Under the pieces are notes generated by a model. The model was not told the origin of the DNA. It was given only the letters and a program-made list of their open reading frames with translations, and made no database searches. From assembly GCF_024666595.1 (NCBI RefSeq), contig NZ_CP088296.1, positions 3,586,501-3,650,500 on the forward strand: a DNA stretch of 64,000 nt. The letters are read 5' to 3'. The stretch is from Sphingomonas sp. J315. Its GTDB lineage: Bacteria > Pseudomonadota > Alphaproteobacteria > Sphingomonadales > Sphingomonadaceae. This document shows positions 7,938-17,467 of the stretch, one piece after another (position 1 is the stretch's first letter; every line of letters begins with the position of its first letter). The position numbers and the translations under genes are program-made.

Positions 7938-8925
7938 GGCGGCGGCGTCCGCCGAGCGCGAAATAGACGACCCACAGCGCGAACATCCCCGCCGCGATCG
8001 CGAAACGCGCGGCATCGACGGTGATCAACTGGCGCGCAAATCCCTCCAGCAACCCTGCGGCGAGCAGCATGATGACCACGCCGATCATCACCAGCGCGCC
8101 GCGCCGTCCAGCTTCGCCAGCGGCCGCGAGGCGGCTGCGCACCCCGGGAAATGCGACCGCGCGCCCGATATGCAATCCGGCAGCGCCGGCAAGGATGATC
8201 GCGCTCAGCTCGGTGGACCCGTGGATCATCAGCCATCCGGTAAACCCGACCCCCAGACCCTTGGAGACAAACACGGCGTAAAAGGCCCCGAGCAGCACGC
8301 CGTTGCTCGCGATCAGCAGCAGGGTGGGGATGCCGAAGGCGAAGCCGAGCGCGAAGGCCATGATCGAGACTCGACTGTTGTGCGTGAACAGCTCGGTAGC
8401 GAAGACCTCCAGCCCCCCTGCTTTGGGGACACCGTAGATCGACTCGCGCAGGGTTTCGACGCTCGCCTGCATGTTGCGACCGGCGGCGAACTCGCTGGGC
8501 ACGATCGCGCCGAACCATGCGGGGTCCGCCATCACCAGGAAATATCCTGCCAGCCCGCTGCCCATGAACAACGCGGCGATGATCAGGATTTCGGGGACAA
8601 GCCCCCGTACCGCAGCGGGCCAGCCATGGGTGAAATAGCCACCCAGCTGTCGCCACAGCGAGTCGCGACAGCCGTAGAGAATAAAATAGGCGCGGTTGGA
8701 CAGGCTCTCCAGATAGGCGATCATCGACCCGTCGAGCGAGGTTTCGCGCGCGATCGACAACGCCGACAGCGTCGAGCGGTAGAGGCGGGGCAGCTCGAAC
8801 AGATCGTCGCTGGTCAGCCGTCGCGGAGACTTTTTCTCGACGAGGTCCAGCAGGGCTTCGAGCCGCTTCCAATCGGCCTCGCGCTCGGCGCGGAACTGGC
8901 TGACGCCGAATACGGTGCTGGTCAT
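7930..8925 (-). CDS. SpoIIM-like (stage II sporulation protein M family) membrane protein
   Basis: A 331-residue multi-pass membrane protein of the SpoIIM family, which in non-sporulating bacteria accompanies MoxR-DUF58 clusters. A charged cytosolic N-terminus (about 110 residues, rich in Arg and Leu) is followed by hydrophobic segments LVPEILIIAALFMGSGLAGY, SIMAFALGFAFGIPTLLLIA, LGAFYAVFVSKGLGVGFTG, ALVMIGVVIMLLAAGLL and AIAAGMFALWVVYFALGG. The motif HGSTELSAIILAGAAGLHIG is typical of the family. Start ATG 8925 overlaps the DUF58 stop by four bases (ATGA). A membrane partner role is inferred from context; it has nothing to do with sporulation here. Confidence 0.9.
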   Translation of the reverse strand: MTSTVFGVSQFRAEREADWKRLEALLDLVEKKSPRRLTSDDLFELPRLYRSTLSALSIARETSLDGSMIAYLESLSNRAYFILYGCRDSLWRQLGGYFTHGWPAAVRGLVPEILIIAALFMGSGLAGYFLVMADPAWFGAIVPSEFAAGRNMQASVETLRESIYGVPKAGGLEVFATELFTHNSRVSIMAFALGFAFGIPTLLLIASNGVLLGAFYAVFVSKGLGVGFTGWLMIHGSTELSAIILAGAAGLHIGRAVAFPGVRSRLAAAGEAGRRGALVMIGVVIMLLAAGLLEGFARQLITVDAARFAIAAGMFALWVVYFALGGRRRHG

Positions 8926-10166
8926 GGGCGTTCGCGGTCCCGGACATAGCGCTCGGCGAGCGCAAGGGCGAGGTCGTCGGGGCCGGCTTCGAGCACTTCG
9001 ATGCCCAGCCGCTTCAACCGTTCGATGACGATCCGCCGTTCGCGCAGCAGTGCATGGGCGACATTGGCGCGGATGACGTCGTCGGCGCTTTCGGGGCGCG
9101 CCTCCAGAAACGCCTCAAGCTCGACGTCGCGGAACAGAACGAACAGCACGCGGTGGCGTTTGAGCATCCGCGCGGCGGCGCTGAGCATCAGTTCGGCGCT
9201 GGTCGGATCGGTGAACTCGCTGAACAGGATGATCAGGCTGCGGCGCTGGAGCCTTTGGTCGAGCGTGACGAGCGACAATGTGAAATTGCTCTCCTGCGCG
9301 GCATAGTCCAGCTCGGCGGCGGTGCGGTGTAGCGACGCGAAGCTGCGCGCACCGGTCATGCTGCCCGAATCCGCCGTGGGACGCCCGGCGAATCCGAACA
9401 GGCGCACGGTATCGCCCGATTTGAGCGCGACGAAGGCGGCGAGCAACGCAGCGGAAACGGCGCGATCGATGCGCGGCACCCCGGCGACCGGCTCGCTCAT
9501 CGTCCGCCCGCAATCGACCGCGAAGACGACGCTGTTGTCGCGTTCGGTGCGATATTCGCGGGCGAGCAGCGACAAATGACGCGCGGTCGCCTTCCAGTCG
9601 ATCGCGCGGCGTTCCATGCCGGGCTGGAAATCGGTCAGCGCCTGAAATTCGGTGCCGTCGCCGCTTTCGGGGCGGATGCGCGTGCCGAACTGGCGGCTGC
9701 GCAGGAATTGCCGCATCCCCTGTTCGCGGACCGGGCGCAGGTCGGGGAGGACGCGCATGCTATCTTCAGTTGCCTTGCTGCGCTGGCGATAGGCGAGTCC
9801 GAGCGGCCCGGATGCGCGCGCCCAGATGCGGGAGAGGCGCGCGGTGCCGCGCCGGGCGGCGGTGTAGGCGAGTGGCGCCGGAGCAGGATCGAGCGGGGCG
9901 CTGAAGTCGGCGGCGTAGCGCAACGCTGGGTTGCTCCCCGCGAGCGCGACCGTCGCACCGACCTCGGTCGAACCCGGCCCCTCCAGTCGCAGATCGTCCT
10001 TGCGGATGCGCGGCGCGAGCAGGCCGTCGAGCAGTACCAGCAGCGCGATGCCCAGCGCCCAGGCGACGCCGAGCAGCCAGCCATCCGGACGCCACACGCC
10101 GAGCAGCAGCGCCATTGGCGCGGCCACCAGCGCGAGCGCGACCGCACGCTGGCTGGGAACGATCAA
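8922..10166 (-). CDS. DUF58 domain protein (von Willebrand-like) of the MoxR operon
   Basis: A 414-residue protein anchored by two N-terminal hydrophobic segments ([16 protein letters not shown] and [20 protein letters not shown]). The DUF58 signature is clear: [20 protein letters not shown] followed by [15 protein letters not shown] (about residues 173-207). The vWA-like strand [16 protein letters not shown] carries a D-x-G-R-T-M metal-site variant of the usual DxSxS. DUF58 proteins are the usual clients of MoxR ATPases, as with the methanol dehydrogenase and Bacteroides Bat systems. It overlaps both MoxR and the SpoIIM gene by four bases. Confidence 0.92.
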   Translation of the reverse strand: MIVPSQRAVALALVAAPMALLLGVWRPDGWLLGVAWALGIALLVLLDGLLAPRIRKDDLRLEGPGSTEVGATVALAGSNPALRYAADFSAPLDPAPAPLAYTAARRGTARLSRIWARASGPLGLAYRQRSKATEDSMRVLPDLRPVREQGMRQFLRSRQFGTRIRPESGDGTEFQALTDFQPGMERRAIDWKATARHLSLLAREYRTERDNSVVFAVDCGRTMSEPVAGVPRIDRAVSAALLAAFVALKSGDTVRLFGFAGRPTADSGSMTGARSFASLHRTAAELDYAAQESNFTLSLVTLDQRLQRRSLIILFSEFTDPTSAELMLSAAARMLKRHRVLFVLFRDVELEAFLEARPESADDVIRANVAHALLRERRIVIERLKRLGIEVLEAGPDDLALALAERYVRDRERP

Positions 10167-11119
10167 CGCGGTGCCTCGACCCGGTCGATCAGCTGGGCGA
10201 CGATGTCGTCGGCGCTGCGGCCGTCGATCTCGGCGGCGGGCGACAGGACCACGCGGTGGCGCAGCAAAGGCTGGGCGAGCAGCTTCACATCGTCGGGGAT
10301 GACATAATCGCGCCCGTCCAGCGCAGCAGCAGCGCGCGACGCGGCGGCGAGCGCGGAGGCGGCGCGGGGCGATGCGCCATGCGACAGGTCGGCATGGTCG
10401 CGGGTCGCGCGGATCAGGTCTACGACATAGGCGATGATCTCATCCGCCAGCCGCACGGTCAGCACCGTGTCGCTCGCGGCCTTGAGCGCGTCAGGAGTGG
10501 CGACCTGTTCGACGCCGCTATCCTCCGGGCGCTGCGATCCGGTGCGGGTGCCGTACTGCGCGACGATCGCGCGCTCGGCCTCTGCATCGGGATAGTCGAT
10601 CGCGAGCTTGAACAGGAAGCGGTCGAGCTGAGCCTCGGGCAGCGGATAGACGCCCTGTTGTTCGATCGGGTTCTGGGTCGCGACCACGGTGAAGCGGTCC
10701 GACAGCTGTTCGGTCGTGCCGTCGATCGTCACTGCGCGTTCCTGCATCGCTTCGAGCAAGGCGGCCTGGGTCTTGGGCGGGGTGCGGTTGATTTCGTCGG
10801 CGAGCAGCAATTCGGTGAACACCGGACCGCGCCGCAGCTCGAAGGACGAGCTCTGGAAGTTGAACAGGCTAGCCCCGACGATATCGCCAGGCATCAGGTC
10901 GGGGGTGAACTGGATGCGGCCGAAATCGAGGCCGAGCGTGCGCGCGAAGCTTTGCGCCAACAGCGTTTTGGCAGTGCCCGGTGCGCCTTCGAGCAGGACA
11001 TGGCCGCCCGAGAGCAGGGCGATGGTCAGCAGCCGCGTCGCGCGACCCTGTCCCACCACCGCCTTGGCCACCTGGCCGTCGATCGCCGCACCGAGGTTGC
11101 GGACGTCGTCGAGTGTCAT
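10163..11119 (-). CDS. MoxR family AAA+ ATPase
   Basis: A 318-residue cytoplasmic AAA+ ATPase. Walker A is GAPGTAKT (45-52), in the A-K-T form typical of MoxR. Walker B is LLADEINR, followed by [18 protein letters not shown]. Sensor 1 is in [20 protein letters not shown] and the lid domain follows. ATG 11119 is preferred to the ATG at 11140 because it overlaps the DUF4350 stop as ATGA. MoxR proteins act as chaperone-like ATPases for vWA partners; the adjacent DUF58 protein is the obvious client. All six genes of this operon overlap, so the products are probably made in fixed ratio and form a membrane-associated complex. Confidence 0.95.
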   Translation of the reverse strand: MTLDDVRNLGAAIDGQVAKAVVGQGRATRLLTIALLSGGHVLLEGAPGTAKTLLAQSFARTLGLDFGRIQFTPDLMPGDIVGASLFNFQSSSFELRRGPVFTELLLADEINRTPPKTQAALLEAMQERAVTIDGTTEQLSDRFTVVATQNPIEQQGVYPLPEAQLDRFLFKLAIDYPDAEAERAIVAQYGTRTGSQRPEDSGVEQVATPDALKAASDTVLTVRLADEIIAYVVDLIRATRDHADLSHGASPRAASALAAASRAAAALDGRDYVIPDDVKLLAQPLLRHRVVLSPAAEIDGRSADDIVAQLIDRVEAPR

Positions 11120-12306
11120 GCCTTCACTTCCTTTCGCCAATCATCGAGCGCCTGTGCGGCGTGGAGCAGTTCGGTTTCGGTCTTTGCGTCGCGGACCCGT
11201 TGGGCCGTCGCGGTATAGGAGGTCGTGGTCGGGATTGCGTCGAGTTGTGCGTCGAGCGCATCGCCCTGTAGCGTGCGGGGCAGGGCGAGGCGGCGCGCGG
11301 CCCAGTCGCGGATCGCGTCGGCATAGGCGCTGCCGCCCTCGCGCGTGCGGCGGGCGCGGCGGGCGAGGCTGACGATATTGTCGATCAGCGCCGCTTTGCC
11401 GAACGGGACCGCGAGCTGTTCGCGGCGGACCGGGCCGAACCGCGCGAGGGTGGCGATCCCGGCGAGCAGGGCAGCGATCAGCAGCGCGATGCTTACCCCG
11501 GCGAATGGCGGTTCGAAAGCGAGCTGAAGCAGATTGCGCCCGCCGCTGCCATAAGGAAGCATCGTGTCGAAGATGACCGTGCCAGGCGTATCGGGATCGA
11601 GCGCGGCAAGCAGGGCGAGCGCGGCGCGGGCATTCTCCCGGTACGACAGACCCTGATTATTGAGCAGATCGGGATCGGCGAGGATGTAGGTCCCGGTATC
11701 CCCGACCTGCGAAAGAACCGACGCGCCGTCCGGCGCGACAATCAGCGGCACCAGCTTGTCGCTTTCTACCGCCTGAATCTCCCCTTGGAGGCGAAACGGC
11801 GGTAGCTCCAGCCCGGAGGCATAGCGCAGCAGGGTTCCGCCCTTTTCCGAATGCGGCGCAATATCGACGGTCTGCTCGAGCATCGAAATCAGGGGTTGCG
11901 GCATGACGGTCGTGACCCGCTGCTCGCGGTTGCGACGGTCCTTGATCGGGGCGGCCACCCATTTGGGGAGGATCACCAGAATCGGGCCATCATGCGCCCC
12001 TATCGCGCGCTGAATCTCATCGGACTTGGTACCGATATTGGGGGTCAGGATCAGCAGTCCATCGCCCGGTCGCTCGTCTGGCGAACCGTTGAGCGTGACC
12101 GTGCCGCCGGCAAGCTCGACCAGCCGGGCGAGGCCGTGGAAGCCGGTGGCGAAACGCGAGGCCGGGCTTGGGACATTGCCGCGCTGGCGGTCGAAGCGGT
12201 CGCCATAGGCGCTGACCAGCAGGAAGCCGAGCGCGAGGATGAACCCCGCCCCAATGAGCAAGAGTACCGTGCGGGTGCGGAATGGGTTGGCGCTGCTCGG
12301 GGTCAT
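11116..12306 (-). CDS. DUF4350 domain membrane protein of the MoxR operon
   Basis: A 396-residue protein. The first membrane segment ([20 protein letters not shown], about residues 13-32) is followed by a large extracytoplasmic region with the DUF4350 pattern: [19 protein letters not shown] near 48, [15 protein letters not shown] near 83 and [13 protein letters not shown] second membrane segment, [20 protein letters not shown], lies near residue 280 and leads to a cytosolic tail. The architecture resembles GATase-like periplasmic sensors. Start ATG 12306 overlaps the DUF4129 stop by four bases. Function unknown; its constant company with MoxR and DUF58 points to a shared envelope process. Confidence 0.85.
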   Translation of the reverse strand: MTPSSANPFRTRTVLLLIGAGFILALGFLLVSAYGDRFDRQRGNVPSPASRFATGFHGLARLVELAGGTVTLNGSPDERPGDGLLILTPNIGTKSDEIQRAIGAHDGPILVILPKWVAAPIKDRRNREQRVTTVMPQPLISMLEQTVDIAPHSEKGGTLLRYASGLELPPFRLQGEIQAVESDKLVPLIVAPDGASVLSQVGDTGTYILADPDLLNNQGLSYRENARAALALLAALDPDTPGTVIFDTMLPYGSGGRNLLQLAFEPPFAGVSIALLIAALLAGIATLARFGPVRREQLAVPFGKAALIDNIVSLARRARRTREGGSAYADAIRDWAARRLALPRTLQGDALDAQLDAIPTTTSYTATAQRVRDAKTETELLHAAQALDDWRKEVKA

Positions 12307-12983
12307 CGGCCGAGCGCGAATCCGGAATAGTCGGCGCGCGCGCGGGTCCAGTCGGCCTCGCCCAGCGGCTGGCCGGCGAACAGGCTGCGTTCGACATCGG
12401 CGACGATGCGTCCGAACAGCGCGCGTGCCGTTTCGGGCAGCGCGTCGATCCGGGCGATGTCACGGCTGGTCCAGGACGGACGCAGCCGGTCGCCACGCCA
12501 CCGTTCGATATCCTCGACGCTGCGATGGAGCAGCAGGCGGACGGCTTCGTCGTAGCGCCCTGCGGCGGCAAGCTGGTCGGCCTCTACCAGCAGCGCACGC
12601 GCGACCGATGCTTCGGGAATCCAGCCCGGTGCCGCCTCGACCCCGCCGCGCGACCCGAACCGGTCGAATAGCCAGCCGCGCAGCGGCGGGAAGATCGCGA
12701 AGGCGAGCGCGATCACGACCAGTGCGATCGCGATCCACATCAGCACCGTCCACCCGCCGCCGACCCATTCGATGAAATTGCCGAGCGCACCGAACAGATC
12801 CCTGAGCCATTGCGGCATCTCGCGCTGCTCGGGGACGAACCAGGGGAAATCGAACTGGATGGTCGGGTCGGCCTTCAACGACTTGTGCGCGGCATCCGCT
12901 GTGGCGGGATCGCCGAACGGCTGCGGGGCATTGCCGGCGACCGCGCCATCGCGCGCGGTGGCGCTTGCGCCCTGTGCCGTCAT
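12303..12983 (-). CDS. DUF4129 domain membrane protein, first gene of the MoxR operon
   Basis: A 226-residue single-pass protein. The N-terminal region is periplasmic-like and followed by WTVLMWIAIALVVIALAFAI as membrane segment. The C-terminal cytosolic DUF4129 domain shows QLAAAGRYDEAVRLLLHRSV near residue 138 and LRPSWTSRDIARI. I place the start at ATG 12983 (MTAQGAS), which has a G-rich ribosome site. The longer frame up to 13100 would run into the divergent amidohydrolase promoter. Proteins with this domain typically sit next to transglutaminase or MoxR-DUF58 genes. As the first gene of the cluster, its upstream 12984-13120 interval should hold the operon promoter. Confidence 0.82.
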   Translation of the reverse strand: MTAQGASATARDGAVAGNAPQPFGDPATADAAHKSLKADPTIQFDFPWFVPEQREMPQWLRDLFGALGNFIEWVGGGWTVLMWIAIALVVIALAFAIFPPLRGWLFDRFGSRGGVEAAPGWIPEASVARALLVEADQLAAAGRYDEAVRLLLHRSVEDIERWRGDRLRPSWTSRDIARIDALPETARALFGRIVADVERSLFAGQPLGEADWTRARADYSGFALGR

Positions 12984-13120
12984 TGCCGTGAATCCCCCCG
13001 GAAGCTGTTCATACCCTTGGAGCAAATCGGCAAATTGCGCGCAACGATTTTCATCCCTAACGTCGCGGGCATGGCGCGGCGGACGACCGTGCATCATCAT
13101 CGGGCAGGGAGATTTTCGCG

Positions 13121-14542
13121 TTGATCCGGATCATTATCGGCACGGCCGCAGCGGCGACGCTGGCAGCCTGTAGCGCGAGTGCGGGGGGCAAGGCCCAGAG
13201 CGCGTCGTCGGAGGCCCCGCGCAAGGGGCCGGGCAAGAACAAGGGATATGACCACAATCCCTATCCCTCGACCTACAAGCCCTATCCCGGCGTCCCGACG
13301 CTGTTGACGAACGTCACCATCCTCGACGGTGAGGGCGGCAAGATCGAGCGCGGCGCGGTGTTGTTCCGCGACGGCAAGATCGTCGAGGTCGCGCAGAGCA
13401 TCGCGGCGCCCGAGGGCGCGGTGGTGATCGATGGCGCCGGCAAGTACGTCACGCCGGGCGTGATCGACGTGCACAGCCATCTCGGCAACTATCCCACCCC
13501 CGGCGTTCAGGCGCATTCGGACGGCAACGAGGCGACCGGGCCGGTCACCGCCGAAGTGTGGGCCGAACATAGCGTGTGGCCACAGGACCCCGGGTTCAGC
13601 CGCGCGCTCGCCAATGGTGGTGTGACCACGCTGCAGATCCTGCCGGGCTCGGCGAACCTGTTCGGTGGGCGCAGCGTGACGCTGAAGAATGTCTATGCGC
13701 GCACGATGCAGGGAATGAAATTCCCCGGCGCGCCCTATGGCCTCAAGATGGCGTGCGGCGAGAACCCCAAGCGCGTCTATGGCGGCAAGGGCCGGATGCC
13801 GTCGACCCGCATGGGCAATATCGCGGTCGATCGCCAGACCTGGACGCGCGCGCAGGATTACAAGAAGCGCTGGGACCGGTACGAGGAAAATGGCGGCGAA
13901 GCGCCATCGCGCGACATGGCGATGGACACGCTGCGCGGCGTGCTGGCGGGCGAGATCATCGTCCACAACCATTGCTACCGCGCCGACGAAATGGCCATCG
14001 TCCTCGATATGGCCAAGGAGTTCGGCTACAAGGTCGGAACGTTCCACCATGCGGTCGAGGCGTACAAGATCGCCGACCTGCTCAAGGCCAACGGCACCTG
14101 TGCGGCGGTGTGGGCCGACTGGTGGGGGTTCAAGATGGAATCCTATGACGCCGTTTCGGAGAACCTCGCCATCCTCGAGCGCGAGGGCGCGTGCGGGATG
14201 ATCCATTCGGACGACGCCAACGGTATCCAGCGGCTCAATCAGGAAATCGCCAAGGTCCGCGCCGCCGCCAAGCGCGCCGGTTTCGTGATCCCCGAGGAGA
14301 TTGCGTGGAAATGGGCGGCGATCACGCCGGCCAGGGCGCTGGGTGTCGACAATGTCACCGGTAGCCTGAAGGCGGGCAAGATGGCTGATGTCGTCCTGTG
14401 GAACGGCAATCCGTTCAGCGTCTACACCCGTCCCGAGAAGGTGTGGGTCGACGGCGCATTGCTGTTCGACATGCACAACCCCAAATTGCGGCCGGTATCC
14501 GACTTCGAGCTCGGCCAGCCCGGATCGGGAGACGTGAAATGA
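13121..14542 (+). CDS. Amidohydrolase-family lipoprotein, metal ligands intact
   Basis: A 473-residue member of the metal-dependent amidohydrolase superfamily, exported as a lipoprotein: hydrophobic TAAAATLAAC with lipobox LAAC and Cys17. The initiator is TTG with GGGAGA nine bases upstream. Metal-ligand motifs are visible: VIDVHSHLG with HSH at 118-120, later VHNHCYRADE, GTFHHAVEAYK and MIHSDDANG with the catalytic aspartate. The substrate is unknown; relatives include imidazolonepropionase-like and peptidase/dipeptidase-like enzymes. The start of the next amidohydrolase overlaps its stop (ATGA), so the pair is translationally coupled. Probably periplasmic, facing an outer- or inner-membrane anchor. 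Confidence 0.88.
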   Translation: MIRIIIGTAAAATLAACSASAGGKAQSASSEAPRKGPGKNKGYDHNPYPSTYKPYPGVPTLLTNVTILDGEGGKIERGAVLFRDGKIVEVAQSIAAPEGAVVIDGAGKYVTPGVIDVHSHLGNYPTPGVQAHSDGNEATGPVTAEVWAEHSVWPQDPGFSRALANGGVTTLQILPGSANLFGGRSVTLKNVYARTMQGMKFPGAPYGLKMACGENPKRVYGGKGRMPSTRMGNIAVDRQTWTRAQDYKKRWDRYEENGGEAPSRDMAMDTLRGVLAGEIIVHNHCYRADEMAIVLDMAKEFGYKVGTFHHAVEAYKIADLLKANGTCAAVWADWWGFKMESYDAVSENLAILEREGACGMIHSDDANGIQRLNQEIAKVRAAAKRAGFVIPEEIAWKWAAITPARALGVDNVTGSLKAGKMADVVLWNGNPFSVYTRPEKVWVDGALLFDMHNPKLRPVSDFELGQPGSGDVK

Positions 14543-15840
14543 AGGCGCTGTTGCTAGCCGCTGCGGCGATGGGTGCCGCGTTCCCCGCCGCCGCTCAGAC
14601 GGTCGCGGTCACCAACGCGCGCCTCGTCATCGGCGACGGTTCCGCTCCGGTCGAGGGCGGGACGGTCGTCGTGCGTGACGGGCGTGTGGTTGCCGCCGGG
14701 GCAGGGGTCGCCGTTCCAGCCGGCGTTCCGGTGGTGGACGCCGGTGGACGCTATGTCACGCCAGGGCTGTTCGCAGGGTTCACCCGCATGGGCATCGTCG
14801 AGGTCGATGGGGTCAGCGAGACGGATGACAGCGCCGCGAGCGGTTCGCCGTTCAACGCCGCGATCGATGTATCGCCTGCGGTGAACCCGAAGACGAGCGC
14901 GATCACGGTCAACCGCGCCGAGGGCATTACCCGCGCCGTGGTCGCACCCGAGGCGCGCGGTTCGGTGTTTGCCGGGCAGGGCGCGATCATCGACCTGGGT
15001 GCCGACATGGATGCGGTGAGCAAGCCGCGCGCGTTTCAGTTCATGGTCTATGGCGAAGAAGGCGCTCGCCGCGCCGGGGGCAGCCGCCCCGCCGCGATAG
15101 CGATGCTCAGGAATATCCTGTTCGAGGTGCGTGACTATGCCCGTGCGCCCGCCAGCTTTACCGATCGCGGCAAGGACGCGCTGCTGACCCGCGCCGATGC
15201 GCAGGCGCTGGTGCCGGTGGTGAACGGACAGGTGCCGCTGCTGGTGCATGTCGAGCGTGCGTCCGACATCCTGGTGATGCTCGACCTGAAGCGAGAAGTG
15301 CCGGCGCTCAAGCTGGTACTGGTCGGCGCGAATGAAGGCTGGACGGTGGCGCGCCAGATCGCGGCGGCGAAGGTGCCGGTGCTGGCATCGGCATTGGCCG
15401 ATCTGCCCGCATCCTTCGAGCAGTTGGCGGCGACGCAGTCGAATATCGGGCGGATGCAGGCTGCGGGCGTCATGGTGGGCATCGGCATGATCAACGACGA
15501 CGAGGCGCGGCAGGCGCGGCTGGTCAAGCAATATGCGGGCAATCTGGTCGCGCTGACCAAGGTTCCGGGCGCGTCTGGGCTCGACTGGGGTCAGGCGTTC
15601 GCGACGATCAGCTCGAAGCCCGCAGAGGCGATGGGGGTGGGCGGCGAATATGGCTCGCTGCGCCCCGGGCGGCGTGGCGATGTGGTGGTGTGGGACGGCG
15701 ACCCGCTGGAAATCGGGACGGCCGCAGTGCGGGTGTTCATCGACGGCGTCGAACAGCCGATCGAGACGCGTCAGGATCAACTGCGCAAACGCTATTTCGA
15801 TCCGAAGGAAGGCGCCTTGCCCAAGGCGTACCAGCGCTGA
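14539..15840 (+). CDS. Amidohydrolase-like exported protein lacking the HxH motif
   Basis: A 433-residue exported paralogue of the preceding gene. A signal peptide covers residues 1-20 (LLLAAAAMGAAFPAAAQ). The flanking composite beta-domain is recognisable (VTNARLVIGDGSAPVEGG; RPGRRGDVVVWDGDPLEIG near the C-terminus). Where amidohydrolases carry the first metal site (PGxxDxHxH), this protein reads TPGLFAGFTRMG at 74-85, so both histidines are missing. One later histidine (LLVHVERASD) remains. It is therefore probably not a conventional binuclear hydrolase. It may be an inactive partner that forms a heteromer with its coupled neighbour, or may use another chemistry. The ATG at 14539 overlaps the upstream TGA. 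Confidence 0.85.
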   Translation: MKALLLAAAAMGAAFPAAAQTVAVTNARLVIGDGSAPVEGGTVVVRDGRVVAAGAGVAVPAGVPVVDAGGRYVTPGLFAGFTRMGIVEVDGVSETDDSAASGSPFNAAIDVSPAVNPKTSAITVNRAEGITRAVVAPEARGSVFAGQGAIIDLGADMDAVSKPRAFQFMVYGEEGARRAGGSRPAAIAMLRNILFEVRDYARAPASFTDRGKDALLTRADAQALVPVVNGQVPLLVHVERASDILVMLDLKREVPALKLVLVGANEGWTVARQIAAAKVPVLASALADLPASFEQLAATQSNIGRMQAAGVMVGIGMINDDEARQARLVKQYAGNLVALTKVPGASGLDWGQAFATISSKPAEAMGVGGEYGSLRPGRRGDVVVWDGDPLEIGTAAVRVFIDGVEQPIETRQDQLRKRYFDPKEGALPKAYQR

Positions 15841-16497
15841 GCACCCCCTTTCACACGGCTTGCGCGGGTGAGGAACCACGCCGCGCAGGCCGTCCGCGCG
15901 ATCCCGCAAAATATGCGGCGATCATCGAGGCGGCACGTCAGGCGTTCTTCACGCGTGGATTCCACGCCGCGACGATTGAGGAGATCGCCCAGGCGGCGGG
16001 TGTGTCGAAGGTCACGGTCTATAGCCGCTTTGGCGACAAGGAGACACTGTTCGAGGAGGTGATTCGCGTGGAAAGCGCGCGGATGGCCGAGGTATTCGAC
16101 GCGCAGGTTGCCGACCAGCGGACACTGGAGGATCAGCTCAACGCCTATGGCGTCGCCTTGCTCAGCTTCATGTTCAGCGAGGATCATGTCGCGATCGACC
16201 GGGTGCTGCTCAACGAGATTTCGCAGATCCCGAGCCTTGCGCGCCGTTTTTACGAGGCGGGGCCGGGGGGTGTGCTTCGGACGTCTGGCTGAGGTTCTGG
16301 CCGAAGCGGCAGCGCGCGGCGAGGTCGAGGTGGATGATCCCAGTCTGGCTGCACAGGATTTGTGCGGGCTATGGAAGGGCGCGGCGGACTTGGGAATGAA
16401 GCTGGGACTTGAGCCGCTCCCGTCGCCCGAGGCGATCCGCGCACGGGTCGAACGCGCCACGCGATTGTTTCTCAAGATGATCGGATCGAAGCCGTGA
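15837..16497 (+). pseudogene. TetR/AcrR family transcriptional regulator, frameshifted (or sequence error)
   Basis: The N-terminal TetR helix-turn-helix is textbook: AAIIEAARQAFFTRGFHAAT, then IEEIAQAAGVSKVTVYSRFG and DKETLFEEVI. The frame ends prematurely after RRFYEAGPGG, and the C-terminal half (FGRLAEVLAEAAARGE to the end, LFLKMIGSKP) continues in the +1 frame. The junction is a run of six G at 16265-16270; removing one G restores one protein of about 219 residues. The start is also unusual. The frame has no ATG, GTG or TTG at the front: it begins with CTG at 15837 overlapping the upstream stop (CTGA), or with TTG 15860 if one G of GGG at 15865-15867 is extra. Probably autoregulatory or controlling the amidohydrolase pair. 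Confidence 0.8.
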
Positions 16498-16531
16498 CGA
16501 TCGGCGTTGTACGAGAACGGAGGTGCTGGCC

Positions 16532-16870
16532 ATGCGAATCTTGATGGCGGTTGTGGCAGGTGCGGCGGCGTTGGCGGGATGCGGCGGCGCACCCGAGGCC
16601 GATAGCGAAACGAACGTGGTGCAGCCCAATCTGGCAGCTGATCTGACCAACTATCAGGCCGAGGTAATCGCGCTGCCCAAGCGGCTGCAGGATGGGGTCA
16701 TGCTTCGGGCGATCCGTGACGCGAAGCTGACCTGTCAGACTGTTACCGAGCTGACGCGGGTCGAGGATCGCGGCGGCAAGCTGCGCTGGCGCGTGGTGTG
16801 CGACAATACCGAACCTTATGTAGTCGAAATCACGCCGGACGGCACCGCGCGGATCCGCAGTCGCCGTTGA
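16532..16870 (+). CDS. Small putative lipoprotein
   Basis: A 112-residue protein with lipoprotein signal RILMAVVAGAAALAGC: lipobox LAGC, lipidated Cys17. After the cysteine comes a short acidic linker, then a compact domain with two cysteines (KLTCQTVTEL and RVVCDNTEPY) that could form a disulfide. No family recognised with confidence. GGAGGTG lies eight bases before ATG 16532, favouring it over the GTG at 16523. It lies between the TetR gene and the T2SS-like trio, all on the plus strand, with separate spacing. Confidence 0.75.
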   Translation: MRILMAVVAGAAALAGCGGAPEADSETNVVQPNLAADLTNYQAEVIALPKRLQDGVMLRAIRDAKLTCQTVTELTRVEDRGGKLRWRVVCDNTEPYVVEITPDGTARIRSRR

Positions 16871-16954
16871 GACCGTTTGAGCGGCGCGTGGTGATCCGAG
16901 TGGCGGCGTGATCGAGGCTGGGCAGGCGCGAGCGGCTTCGCTAGACGCCGAGGC

Positions 16955-17467
16955 ATGACCGAGCCGCGCGACAGCCTGACCGACCGGCTCGCCCGGAACG
17001 CGTTGCATGCCGCATGGGTCCGTTCCCCCTGGACGGCTGTGGATCTGCGTTTGGCTGCGGCGCTGGTCGGGATGTTGGCGCTGGGTCCATTGCTGACGAT
17101 TATGGGTGCGACCTTGCTACGTGCGGGTGTCGAAGCCGAGAATCGCGCGCTGGAGGCGCAGTTGCGCGTGCGCTCCGCGCCGGAAGCGGCGCGGGACGGT
17201 GCTGCTCGCGCGCTGCGCGACGCCGTTCGTTCGCCCACCTTGACCGCGACGCTCGAACGGCTCGCGCGGGCGATGCCGGACGACGCCCGGCTGGTCTCGG
17301 CCGCGCGGGGAGCGGATGGACTGTTGCAGGTCGAGGTTTCGGCAAGCGATCCCGATCAGTTGCGCGATGCGCTGCGCCGCGACGCGGCGCTCGCGGCGAT
17401 GCGCGAGACCGGGCAGCGCCGGACTCAGGATGCGCGGGTCGTCGTGACTCTACGGGCGCGCGGGTGA
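16955..17467 (+). CDS. GspL/PilN-like type II secretion platform protein (lacks the cytoplasmic domain)
   Basis: A 170-residue bitopic protein: a short cytosolic N-terminus, one membrane helix (about 35-57, LVGMLALGPLLTIMGATLL), a coiled-coil stretch (VEAENRALEAQLRV), and a C-terminal ferredoxin-like domain (LTATLERLARAMPDDARLVS onward). This matches the membrane and periplasmic half of GspL/PilN. The actin-like cytoplasmic half that binds GspE is absent, and no coding sequence for it lies upstream. The following GspM-like gene starts inside its stop codon (GTGA). A full-length (frameshifted) gspL lies at 23839-24932, so this is a second L-type subunit. The GspL/PilN call rests on topology and neighbours rather than a strong motif. 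Confidence 0.62.
   Translation: MTEPRDSLTDRLARNALHAAWVRSPWTAVDLRLAAALVGMLALGPLLTIMGATLLRAGVEAENRALEAQLRVRSAPEAARDGAARALRDAVRSPTLTATLERLARAMPDDARLVSAARGADGLLQVEVSASDPDQLRDALRRDAALAAMRETGQRRTQDARVVVTLRARG

Noticed and set aside
16265..16270. Phase-variable TetR switch
   Set aside because: A G6 run is short for slipped-strand switching, and similar one-base breaks occur in genes where switching makes no sense (trpF). Kept only as an alternative in the frameshift finding.
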